Source: an uncultured Lachnospiraceae bacterium
Lineage (GTDB): Bacteria; Bacillota; Clostridia; Lachnospirales; Lachnospiraceae
Assembly: GCA_900546325.1 (NCBI GenBank)
Contig: URCR01000020.1
Span: forward strand, 1-51,589
DNA: 51,589 nucleotides
Direction of reading: 5' to 3'
Within the stretch, counting starts at the first letter, position 1, and every line of letters begins with the position of its first letter. The position numbers and the translations under genes are program-made. The notes under the pieces were generated by a model. That model saw only the letters and a program-made list of their open reading frames with translations, did not search any database and had not been told where the DNA came from. Shown one piece after another: positions 44,367 to 51,589 of this stretch.

Positions 44367-45215
44367 CTAATCTTCTATCTTTTCAACTTCAACCAGTTCA
44401 ATCATATTATTATCTACGCAAAGGATCCTAAAACAGTAGGCATTATATCGTACCTCACATGTCTCATCTTCAGATGGAATCCGCTCAAGCTTTGAAATCA
44501 GAAACCCATTCAGTGTTTCATTTTCTTCATCTTCAATCTTGATTCCCAGAATTTCCTCCAGATCATCCAACGCCACCTTTCCCTTAACAAGATACGTTCC
44601 GTTTTCCTGTTGGGAGTATAGCATTTCCTCCTCATCATATTCATCAAAAATATTTCCGACGATTTCCTCAATGATATCTTCCATCGCCACAATCCCCGCT
44701 GTCTGCCCGTATTCATCCAGCACAATAAACAGATGATTCTTTTCCGCGTTCATCTGTTTGAACAGGCGGGATAATCCTTTCGTTTCCGGAATAAAGCTGA
44801 CCTCCCGCAGGCAGTCCTTTAATTCTTTCACCTTGACCGGACGAAGTTCTTTGTTTAAATAATATTTCATCGCATCCCTGAGATGGATCGTCCCGATAAT
44901 ATCATCGATATCCTCCTCATAAACCGGAAACCTTGTAAACCGCTCATCCAGCATGAACTGCAGAGCATATTCCAATGTCTCACTGCCGTCTACTGCTACG
45001 ATATCTTTTCGATGTGTCATAATATCACGGGCATTTTTGCCACTATACTGCAGCACGTTTTTGATCATCCGTACCTCATTTTCCTCCAGATACCCCTGAC
45101 TGCCGCACTCTTCTACCACATGTTCGACTGCTTCCTGCACTTCTTCTTTGCTTTCCGGGCTCTCCCCGGATACTATCTGCTTCAGATTTTTCCACAGACG
45201 CCTCTCGTCTTCCAT
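44367..45215 (-). CDS. CBS-domain protein of the CorC/HlyC type without DUF21
   Basis: This 282-residue protein has a short acidic N-terminus, a CBS pair (about 62-185, MTHRKDIVAVDGSETLEYA, then FIPETKGLSRLFKQMN) and a C-terminal CorC_HlyC domain (about 200-280, NGFLISKLERIPSEDE). The membrane DUF21 domain of hemolysin-type transporters is missing, as in CorC. Such proteins support magnesium or cobalt efflux or bind adenosine nucleotides. It starts 14 bp after mazF and should be in the same operon. The exact role is unclear. Confidence 0.85.
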   Translation of the reverse strand: MEDERRLWKNLKQIVSGESPESKEEVQEAVEHVVEECGSQGYLEENEVRMIKNVLQYSGKNARDIMTHRKDIVAVDGSETLEYALQFMLDERFTRFPVYEEDIDDIIGTIHLRDAMKYYLNKELRPVKVKELKDCLREVSFIPETKGLSRLFKQMNAEKNHLFIVLDEYGQTAGIVAMEDIIEEIVGNIFDEYDEEEMLYSQQENGTYLVKGKVALDDLEEILGIKIEDEENETLNGFLISKLERIPSEDETCEVRYNAYCFRILCVDNNMIELVEVEKIED

Positions 45216-45229
45216 CGTCTACTCCTTTA

Positions 45230-45577
45230 CTATGTATGAAGCTCCAGACTGATTTTCAGTGCTTCATTGACTTTTTTCATTAGTTCCTGATCTAAGTGGC
45301 AGACCTGCTCTCTGAGCCTTTGTTTGTCAATTGTACGGATCTGCTCCAACAGTACAACTGAATTCTTTACTAACCTGCATTTTTTTGCATCAATCTCAAT
45401 ATGTGTCGGCAGTTTTGCCTTGTTCATCTTCGATGTGATGGCGGCACAGATGACTGTGGGACTATGTTTGTTCCCGATATCATTCTGTATGATCAGCACC
45501 GGTCTGATCCCCCCCTGCTCTGATCCGACAACCGGACTTAGATCTGCATAAAAAATATCCCCTCGTTTTACAATCAC
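45230..45577 (-). CDS. mazF: MazF/PemK-type mRNA interferase (NdoA-like)
   Basis: This 115-residue endoribonuclease toxin cuts mRNA at short sequence motifs. I chose the GTG at 45577, which gives the family start (VIVKRGDIFYADLSPVVGSE) and has a GGAG at 8 nt; the longer TTG start has no support. VGSEQGGIRPVLIIQND and the catalytic loop Thr-Ser near TSKMNKAKLPTHIEI match NdoA of Bacillus. It lies after alr as in Bacillus, but the antitoxin gene normally between them is absent: only 79 bp separate it from alr. Confidence 0.93.
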   Translation of the reverse strand: MIVKRGDIFYADLSPVVGSEQGGIRPVLIIQNDIGNKHSPTVICAAITSKMNKAKLPTHIEIDAKKCRLVKNSVVLLEQIRTIDKQRLREQVCHLDQELMKKVNEALKISLELHT

Positions 45578-45656
45578 TCTATTCACACTCCGATTCTTCA
45601 AGATACAAACAGTATTTCCTCTTTTCTCGGATGTATTCTTTAGAGCTTTATTTTAT

Positions 45657-46823
45657 TTAAGCAAAATAATCTACCTGCTCTTCAATCTTCCCATTCTGCA
45701 TATAGACACGCGGGATCCGCTTTCCAAGATCACAGACAAACTCATAATTAAATCTGCCTGACAATTCACTTAGCTTCTCTACCGGAAGATACTCTTCCTG
45801 ATCTCTGCCGATCAGCGTCACTTTATCTCCGAATTTCGCCTCCGGGATATCTGATACGTCCACCATGAACTGGTCCATACAGATCCGCCCGATGATCGGA
45901 GCTTTTTTGCCGCGGATCAGCACATATCCGGTATCAGAAAGACTTCTTGGATAACCGTCCCCATAGCCGATCGGAATTGTCGCGATCCGCATTGGATGCT
46001 CTGACACAAAGTCACCTCCATAGCTTACCGGTGTTCCTGCCGGGATATCTTTTACAAATGCAATATGACTTTTCAAAGACAATGCCGGCTTTAACTGTAC
46101 AGTCTGTTTATCGACCTCCTCGGAAGGATACAGTCCGTAGATCGCAATTCCGGCGCGCACCAGATTATAATCTGCCTTGCGGATATCTATAATTCCCGCA
46201 CTGTTTGACGCATGAATATATGGAAAGGTAATGCCCTGCTCTTTCAGTTTCCGTGTCATCCACTCGAATCTTTCCAACTGCATCTCCGTAAATGTCTTGT
46301 CTTTTTCATCCGCCTTTGCGAAATGGGTAAAAACGCCCTCGAGCACCAGATTCGGAAGCGCCGCAATCTCCTTGATCTCCTCAATACTGCTTTCCTCCAC
46401 CGGAAATCCAAGCCTTGCCATCCCGGTATCCAGTTTGATATGTACATACGCCTGCTCCCCTTTTTCAACTGCCAGAGCGGAAATCGCCTCCGCCATCTCC
46501 TTCGTATAGACATTCATACGGATTTCATGTTCCAGCATTTCCGGATATTGATCCGGGAAAATACACCCAAGTACAAGAATCGGCTTTTGAATCTCTGCCG
46601 CCCGGAGCACAACCGCCTCATCAAGTGTTGCCACGGCATATCCCCACACATAGTCATACGATTCCAGCATTGCTGCAACCTGCACGGCTCCATGTCCATA
46701 TCCGTCCGTCTTGATCACAGCAACCATTTCTGTCCCTTCTTTGAGGTTTTTTTTCATCTGTTCCATATTCCATGCTACCGCATCTAAATCTATCTTTGCG
46801 TATACTCTGCTATAAGTCTTCAT
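45657..46823 (-). CDS. alr: alanine racemase
   Basis: This 388-residue PLP enzyme interconverts L- and D-alanine for peptidoglycan. The PLP lysine K38 is in VIKTDGYGHGA, where most family members have KANAYGHG, and the catalytic Tyr is in PVSYGGDFVSE near residue 265. The beta-barrel domain at the C-terminus is complete (GRICMDQFMVDVSDIP). It follows nnr by 34 bp and precedes mazF. The Asn-Ala to Thr-Asp change beside the lysine is seen in other Clostridia-like enzymes as far as I recall. Confidence 0.96.
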   Translation of the reverse strand: MKTYSRVYAKIDLDAVAWNMEQMKKNLKEGTEMVAVIKTDGYGHGAVQVAAMLESYDYVWGYAVATLDEAVVLRAAEIQKPILVLGCIFPDQYPEMLEHEIRMNVYTKEMAEAISALAVEKGEQAYVHIKLDTGMARLGFPVEESSIEEIKEIAALPNLVLEGVFTHFAKADEKDKTFTEMQLERFEWMTRKLKEQGITFPYIHASNSAGIIDIRKADYNLVRAGIAIYGLYPSEEVDKQTVQLKPALSLKSHIAFVKDIPAGTPVSYGGDFVSEHPMRIATIPIGYGDGYPRSLSDTGYVLIRGKKAPIIGRICMDQFMVDVSDIPEAKFGDKVTLIGRDQEEYLPVEKLSELSGRFNYEFVCDLGKRIPRVYMQNGKIEEQVDYFA

Positions 46824-46857
46824 AAATCTGCCCCTTACTACTTTTTATTCTTTTCTC

Positions 46858-48375
46858 TCAGCGCTTTTCACGCAGAACCGCCTCTTTGCTTTCTTCTGCC
46901 AGCACCTCTGCAATTCCCTCAAGAATATCACTTGCAAGGACACTGTAACTGCCCTTTCTCTTCTGTGCGGCATCCCCCGCCAGTCCATGCAGGAACACGC
47001 CGAGTACCCCCGCTTCATATGGCTTCATTCCCTGCGCAAGCAGTCCCGCGATCATGCCGCCAAGGACATCGCCGGCGCCCCCTTTTGCCATCGACTGGTT
47101 GCCGGAAATGTTGACATATATCGGCAGTTTATTTCTTCCTACAAGCGTTCTCGCATCTTTCATGACACAAACAGACGGAATTTCTTCGAAAAATTCCCGG
47201 AAATACCGGAAACGTTCTTCTTTTAATTCTTGTACGGAATGTCCGCATAACCCCGACATTTCCTTCATGTGGGGAGTCATTATACAGTCCGGCGTCAAAT
47301 CCTCTAAAAGTTCCCTGTCTTTTGACAAAATGTTCAATCCATCTGCATCAATCATGCACGGCTTTTTCGAGTGACGGACCGTGTAAGAAAGAAGCTTGTG
47401 TGCAGTGTCGCTCATCGAGAGTCCTGAACCGATTCCAACAACATCCGCCCATGCAAGCAGTTCCTTTAGCTTTTCTTCCTCATAACTTTCATAAGTAGTG
47501 AGGATTGCCTCCGGAAGCAGCTGCTGCAGGCTCTGCTGATTTTCCTTTGCAGTATAAATCTGCACAAGCCCGGCGCCTGCCAGATATGCCGCTTTTGCAC
47601 TAAAGTAAGCGGCGCCTGCCATTCCCGGACTTCCCACGATCAGAAGTACCTTTCCATAGCTTCCCTTGTGAGCATCCGGCTCCCGCTTCGGGAGTATCTT
47701 TTTTAAATCTGATCTGTCATAAGTATAGCATACATCTCTCCTTCCATCATATACAGAAGGTTCAATTCCGATCGACGCCGTCACAAGCTTTCCGACATGC
47801 CTGCGCGCCATACCAAACAGCATCCCCAGCTTTTGAAATGCAAATGTCACTGTAAGGTCTGCCAAGACCGCAGTTCCGAGCACATTTCCGGTATCTGCTG
47901 AGATTCCCGACGGAATATCCACAGCAACTTTTATGGCATCCATCTGATTCAATTTCTCGATTACATTATAATATGTCCCGGAAACCTGTCTTGATAATCC
48001 AATTCCAAAAATTGCATCCACAATCACTGTATAAGAATCTTCCCCTGCCCTCTCTTTGACCGGTACTCCATACTTGACTGCAATTTCTCTCTGAAGCTTT
48101 GTCTCCTCTGTCATGGAAGATTCCTTTCCGACAAACCAGACTTCCACCGCATATCCTTTTAAGTGCAAAAGTCTTGCAACAGCAAAACCATCTCCTCCAT
48201 TATTTCCGGAGCCGCAGACAACAAGCACCTGTTTCAGATTGAGCCGTTCTGCCTCCATCACCTCCACAACAGAAAGTGCCGCACGCTCCATCAGCACCAT
48301 CGACGGTACTCCCATCTCTGCAATTGTCTTCTGATCTCCCTGTTTCATCTGCGCTCCTGTCGGCAGATATCTCAT
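46858..48375 (-). CDS. nnr: bifunctional NAD(P)H-hydrate epimerase and ADP-dependent dehydratase
   Basis: This protein has about 505 residues and repairs damaged NAD(P)H. The N-terminal YjeF_N epimerase (about 1-210, VVCGSGNNGGDGFAVARLL and DAIFGIGLSRQV) is fused to the C-terminal ribokinase-like dehydratase (about 225-495, LIVGSPGMAGAAYFSAKAA and AKGGAGDVLGGMIAGLLAQG). I chose the ATG at 48375; the GTG nine bases upstream is too close to the ribosome site. It starts one base after the acpS stop, so they are coupled. Confidence 0.95.
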   Translation of the reverse strand: MRYLPTGAQMKQGDQKTIAEMGVPSMVLMERAALSVVEVMEAERLNLKQVLVVCGSGNNGGDGFAVARLLHLKGYAVEVWFVGKESSMTEETKLQREIAVKYGVPVKERAGEDSYTVIVDAIFGIGLSRQVSGTYYNVIEKLNQMDAIKVAVDIPSGISADTGNVLGTAVLADLTVTFAFQKLGMLFGMARRHVGKLVTASIGIEPSVYDGRRDVCYTYDRSDLKKILPKREPDAHKGSYGKVLLIVGSPGMAGAAYFSAKAAYLAGAGLVQIYTAKENQQSLQQLLPEAILTTYESYEEEKLKELLAWADVVGIGSGLSMSDTAHKLLSYTVRHSKKPCMIDADGLNILSKDRELLEDLTPDCIMTPHMKEMSGLCGHSVQELKEERFRYFREFFEEIPSVCVMKDARTLVGRNKLPIYVNISGNQSMAKGGAGDVLGGMIAGLLAQGMKPYEAGVLGVFLHGLAGDAAQKRKGSYSVLASDILEGIAEVLAEESKEAVLREKR

Positions 48376-48376
48376 A

Positions 48377-48739
48377 TCACTCACCCTCTCCTACTGCAAA
48401 TGCAACAGCATAACAGTCTGTATTTGTAATAGAAACATGGATTTTTGCAATGCCGGCAGATGCTGCCGCCTCTTTTGCCCCACGCAAAAGATTGACATAT
48501 GGTTTCCCTCTCTCATCCCGCAGCACTTCAATATCTCCGGGCCAAAATCCTGAAAATCCGGTCCCAAACACCTTTGCCACCGCCTCTTTGACTGCAAAAT
48601 TCCCCGCTGCTTTTTCCATTTGTCCGCCAATCAGCTCCTGTTCCCGAATGGAAAAACAACGCGTAAAAAAAGCCTGCTTTTCACACGCTTTTCTTACACG
48701 TTCTATTTCTATCATATCGGTTCCAACTCCAACGATCAT
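48377..48739 (-). CDS. acpS: holo-[acyl-carrier-protein] synthase
   Basis: This 120-residue enzyme moves the phosphopantetheine arm of CoA to acyl carrier protein. The family motifs GVGTDMIEIERV (Asp8) and FAVKEAVAKVFGTG (Glu57, Lys) are complete. It lies six bases after rex and one base before nnr in the minus-strand operon. It works as a cytoplasmic trimer. Assignment is certain. Confidence 0.97.
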   Translation of the reverse strand: MIVGVGTDMIEIERVRKACEKQAFFTRCFSIREQELIGGQMEKAAGNFAVKEAVAKVFGTGFSGFWPGDIEVLRDERGKPYVNLLRGAKEAAASAGIAKIHVSITNTDCYAVAFAVGEGE

Positions 48740-48745
48740 CGACTT

Positions 48746-49393
48746 TTATTCCTTTGAATTGAAGTAATTATAGCGATTTACATTATAAGATAAACGCATC
48801 AGGCTCTCCGAGAGATGTACATTCTCCACAATGACATTCTTCGGAAGATTCAGATCGGTATGCGCGAAGTTCCAAATCGCCCTCACTCCGTTCTCCACGA
48901 GAAGTTCTGCTACTTCCACCGCTTTCGTCTTTGGAATCGTGAGTGCTGCAATCTCGATGTCATTGTTCTGTACAAACTCCGGCAATTCTTCCATCATCCG
49001 GATCGGAACATCACGGATCGTCATTCCTTTTAACGTCGGATTAATATCAAAAATTCCCTTCAGCAGAAATCCGCTTCTTTCAAATGCCGCATAATTTGCA
49101 AGCGCCTGTCCAAGGTTCCCCGCACCGATGATCACAATATTATGTGTCTTATCAAGTCCTAAGATCTTACCGATCTCTGTGTATAAGTATTTCACGTTGT
49201 ATCCATAACCCTGCTGTCCAAATCCTCCAAAATTATTCAGATCCTGGCGAATCTGGGAAGCAGTCACTTTCATTTTCTTGCTCAGGTCATTGGAGGAAAT
49301 ACGTTCCACTCCATTTTCCAGAAGTTCACCTAAATACCGATAGTATCTTGGCAAACGTCTGATGACCGCCTGAGAAATCTGTCTTTCTGTCAC
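48746..49393 (-). CDS. rex: redox-sensing transcriptional repressor Rex
   Basis: This 215-residue repressor senses the NADH/NAD ratio. It has an N-terminal winged helix (about 15-80, SSNDLSKKMKVTASQIRQDL, then FGGFGQQGYGYNV) and a Rossmann domain with VIIGAGNLGQALANYAAF near 88 and acidic FDIN near 115, the NADH site. The start is GTG at 49393. It has a strong promoter and heads the acpS-nnr-alr operon. Two Rex sites flank the promoter of the alcohol dehydrogenase at 34.7 kb, so that gene is a likely target. It lets go of DNA when NADH is high. Confidence 0.97.
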   Translation of the reverse strand: MTERQISQAVIRRLPRYYRYLGELLENGVERISSNDLSKKMKVTASQIRQDLNNFGGFGQQGYGYNVKYLYTEIGKILGLDKTHNIVIIGAGNLGQALANYAAFERSGFLLKGIFDINPTLKGMTIRDVPIRMMEELPEFVQNNDIEIAALTIPKTKAVEVAELLVENGVRAIWNFAHTDLNLPKNVIVENVHLSESLMRLSYNVNRYNYFNSKE

Positions 49394-49427
49394 AAATGTT
49401 CACCGTCCCCACTGTTTATTACATCTT

Positions 49428-49456
49428 ATTATATAAAATTGTTTCCGCAAAGTCAA
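49428..49456 (-). promoter_or_regulatory. promoter of the rex operon
   Basis: On the minus strand, TTGACT and TATAAT are 17 bp apart, near consensus. I see no full Rex site here. Confidence 0.8.
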
Positions 49457-49475
49457 ACTTTTCATTCCTTTTTAG

Positions 49476-49503
49476 TTGTATTTTCTTCGATATCCGTTAT
49501 AAT
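49476..49503 (+). promoter_or_regulatory. promoter of the ABC-F gene
   Basis: TTGTAT and TATAAT are 16 bp apart. The leader of about 90 nt ends in a perfect AGGAGG seven bases before the ATG. No clear leader peptide was seen. Confidence 0.65.
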
Positions 49504-49597
49504 TGAAAAGAGAGTAAAGGGAGATCATATAGGGAAAAGACTGTATTTCTTCCGAAACCGAAATGAGATTTTAACAATTTATTCAGGAGGAAACAAC

Positions 49598-51514
49598 ATG
49601 GTTTTAGCATGCCATAATCTAAAAAAAGCCTTTTTGGAACAGGTAATTGTCAAAAACGGCTCTTTTCATATAGAAGAACACGAAAAGGCGGCGCTTGTTG
49701 GTTTAAACGGCGCCGGAAAATCAACCATCTTAAAGATGATCATGCGGGAAATTCCCACCGATGACGGAGAGATCATCCTTGCAAAAGGAAAAACGATCGG
49801 ATATCTTGCACAACATCAGGCGCTGCTGTCCGGTAACACGATCTACCAGGAGGTGGAAAGTGCCAAATCTGATCTTATTCAGATGGAGGGACAGCTTCGC
49901 CGGCTGGAGGAGCAGATGCAAAGCAAGAACGGGGATGAACTTGAGCAGCTTTTACATACATACCATAAGTTAAGTGCAGCCTTCGAGCGCGCAGACGGCT
50001 ATGCTTATAAGAGCGAGATCGTCGGTGTATTAAAAGGTCTTGGATTTGCAGAAACAGAGTTTGATAAGTGTGTGGACAACCTCTCCGGAGGACAGAAGAC
50101 CCGCGTAGCTCTTGGAAAACTGCTTCTTACCAAGCCTGATATCCTGCTTCTCGACGAGCCGACCAACCACTTAGACCTGAATTCCATCGCATGGCTTGAG
50201 ACTTACCTCTCCAATTATCCGGGTGCAGTGCTGCTTGTATCCCATGACCGTTACTTCATCAACCGTGTTGTGACAAAAGTCATCGAGATTGAATTTGGCG
50301 AGATCCTGATGTTCAACGGCAATTATTCTCAATTTGCAGAGAAAAAAAAGCTGATCCGGGAAGCCAAGTTAAAAGAATATCTGAATCAGCAGCAGGAAAT
50401 CCGTCATCAAGAAGAAGTAATCCGGAAGCTTCGTTCTTTCAACCGTGAGAAATCAATTCGCCGTGCAGAGAGCCGTGAGAAAATGCTCGAGAAGATGGAT
50501 CGGATTGAAAAACCTATGGAACATCACGCAGAGCTGCAGCTTCATTTGGAACCGACTGTTGTCAGCGGAAATGATGTCCTTCGTGTGGAGGGACTGGAAA
50601 AATCTTTTGGCAGCCACACCCTCTTTAAAAATATCGATTTTGAGATCAAGCGCGGGGAACATGTTGCTGTCATCGGTGATAACGGGACCGGAAAGACAAC
50701 TCTGTTGAAAATTTTAAACGAAGTGCTCCCTGCCGACCGCGGAACTTTCACACTCGGCTCCAACGTCCACATCGGCTACTATGACCAGGAACATCATGTT
50801 TTGCACATGGAGAAGACCATCTTTGAAGAGATCTCCGATGACTATCCGTCATTGACAAACACTGAGATCCGCAATACACTCGCCGCCTTTCTATTTACCG
50901 GGGAAGATGTCTTTAAACGAATCGGTGATCTCAGCGGTGGTGAGCGCGGACGTGTCTCCCTTGCGAAGCTGATGCTGTCAGAGGCGAATTTTTTGATTCT
51001 TGACGAGCCTACAAACCATTTGGATATCGCATCGAAAGAGATTTTAGAACAGGCTTTAAATACTTACACCGGAACGGTACTCTATGTCTCGCACGACCGT
51101 TATTTTATCAATCAGACTGCGACTCGTATCATGGATCTTGTCAACCAGACTTTTGTCAATTACATCGGGAATTATGACTATTATTTAGAGAAGAAGGAAG
51201 AATTGACCGCCGCATATACAGACACTGCTTCCGATACGGAACATTCCCCTGAGGAGACTGCCTCAGAAGCCAAGCTTGACTGGCAGGCGCAGAAAGAGAT
51301 CCAGGCAAAAGAACGCAAACGCCAGAACGATCTGAAAAAAGTAGAGGACAAAATTCAAAAGCTTGAGGAAAAATCCGCTCAGCTTGAAGAAGAACTTGCC
51401 AGACCAGAGTATGCGATGAATTCAAAAAAGCTGATGGACATCACAAACGAAAAAGCAGAAATAGATACAGAACTCATGGATCTTTACGAGCAGTGGGAAA
51501 CCCTTGCAGATTGA
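49598..51514 (+). CDS. ABC-F family ATPase (YdiF-like translation factor)
   Basis: This 638-residue soluble protein has two ABC ATPase domains and no membrane part. Walker A motifs GLNGAGKST and GDNGTGKTT, signatures LSGGQKTR and LSGGERGR and Walker B LLLDEPTNHLD and LILDEPTNHLD are intact. A linker of charged helix (about 245-320) joins them and a C-terminal coiled coil (about 560-637) follows. ABC-F proteins act on stalled ribosomes; some give antibiotic resistance. Layout and place next to rex match YdiF of Bacillus. I chose the ATG at 49598 for its AGGAGG. The stop codon lies inside the predicted end of an insertion element, so the last residues may be altered. Confidence 0.93.
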   Translation: MVLACHNLKKAFLEQVIVKNGSFHIEEHEKAALVGLNGAGKSTILKMIMREIPTDDGEIILAKGKTIGYLAQHQALLSGNTIYQEVESAKSDLIQMEGQLRRLEEQMQSKNGDELEQLLHTYHKLSAAFERADGYAYKSEIVGVLKGLGFAETEFDKCVDNLSGGQKTRVALGKLLLTKPDILLLDEPTNHLDLNSIAWLETYLSNYPGAVLLVSHDRYFINRVVTKVIEIEFGEILMFNGNYSQFAEKKKLIREAKLKEYLNQQQEIRHQEEVIRKLRSFNREKSIRRAESREKMLEKMDRIEKPMEHHAELQLHLEPTVVSGNDVLRVEGLEKSFGSHTLFKNIDFEIKRGEHVAVIGDNGTGKTTLLKILNEVLPADRGTFTLGSNVHIGYYDQEHHVLHMEKTIFEEISDDYPSLTNTEIRNTLAAFLFTGEDVFKRIGDLSGGERGRVSLAKLMLSEANFLILDEPTNHLDIASKEILEQALNTYTGTVLYVSHDRYFINQTATRIMDLVNQTFVNYIGNYDYYLEKKEELTAAYTDTASDTEHSPEETASEAKLDWQAQKEIQAKERKRQNDLKKVEDKIQKLEEKSAQLEEELARPEYAMNSKKLMDITNEKAEIDTELMDLYEQWETLAD

Positions 51515-51589
51515 CATTCCCCACAGCTAAAGCAGGGGGATTCTTGCTTCAACCACTACTGCATTGGATGATACCATGCGGTATTTCAA
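51511..51589 (-). mobile_element. right end of an IS200/IS605-type (TnpB) element, cut by the window edge
   Basis: On the minus strand the sequence ends in the GC-rich hairpin (CCCC, CTGCTTTAGCTG, GGGG) and TGTCAA tail typical of this family's right end. The terminal TCAA (complement of 51511-51514) matches the right cleavage motif known for IS608. It contains the TnpB C-terminus. The left end is outside the window. Confidence 0.7.
51527..51589 (-). CDS. tnpB: TnpB-family RNA-guided nuclease, C-terminal 20 codons (partial)
   Basis: The minus frame from the window edge reads 20 codons ending NAVVVEARIPLL and a TAG stop at 51527-51529. The ending EARIP followed by a short hydrophobic tail is characteristic of many TnpB proteins, and the hairpin that overlaps its stop is where the guide RNA scaffold normally ends. 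The rest of the gene lies to the right. The call rests on this short tail plus the flanking hairpin. Confidence 0.6.
   Translation of the reverse strand: MKYRMVSSNAVVVEARIPLL

Overview
The window looks like chromosomal DNA of a low-to-moderate GC Gram-positive gut anaerobe, most likely a Lachnospiraceae (Clostridia) member. The grounds are an Nfn-type electron-bifurcating transhydrogenase, a Rex-controlled iron alcohol dehydrogenase, DapL, YesM/YesN-type two-component systems, a host-glycan fucose operon, AGGAGG ribosome binding sites and Bacillus/Clostridium-like gene order (rex-acpS-nnr-alr-mazF, tepA-ftsK, ABC-F next to rex). Family placement is inference. Nearly every gene is on the minus strand; only the TetR regulator, a response-regulator remnant and the ABC-F gene are on the plus strand. 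I saw no rRNA, tRNA, CRISPR array or prophage.

Left part (1-11.8 kb): a histidine kinase, response regulator and solute-binding lipoprotein cassette that ends in a strong terminator with no permease. Next is a peptide-scavenging operon (M14 metallopeptidase with a frameshift, DUF969 and DUF979 membrane proteins, pyroglutamyl-peptidase), divergent from a TetR gene over back-to-back promoters. From 11.8 to 14.9 kb lies a patchwork accessory stretch: a MerR-methyltransferase fusion, a sugar isomerase-like TIM barrel, a small zinc-ribbon membrane protein and a scar of broken coding fragments.

14.9-28.7 kb is a fucose/fucoglycan utilisation locus. A second kinase-regulator-binding protein cassette precedes a binding protein, two permeases, a GH29 alpha-L-fucosidase, a Gfo/Idh/MocA oxidoreductase, fucose isomerase, a RhaB-like kinase and a class II aldolase. 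Together these would import fucosylated glycans, release fucose and convert it to DHAP plus lactaldehyde. No transporter ATPase and no lactaldehyde reductase are encoded here.

28.7-51.5 kb is housekeeping: rlmH, dapL, nfnAB, an iron alcohol dehydrogenase with two Rex operators, a zinc-ribbon/TPR protein, folD, fhs, ftsK/spoIIIE, tepA, an O-acetylhomoserine sulfhydrylase, yebC, a CBS/CorC protein, mazF with no adjacent antitoxin, alr, nnr, acpS, rex and an ABC-F ATPase. The last 79 bases carry the right end of an IS200/IS605-type element with the C-terminus of a TnpB. The predicted element end overlaps the ABC-F stop codon.
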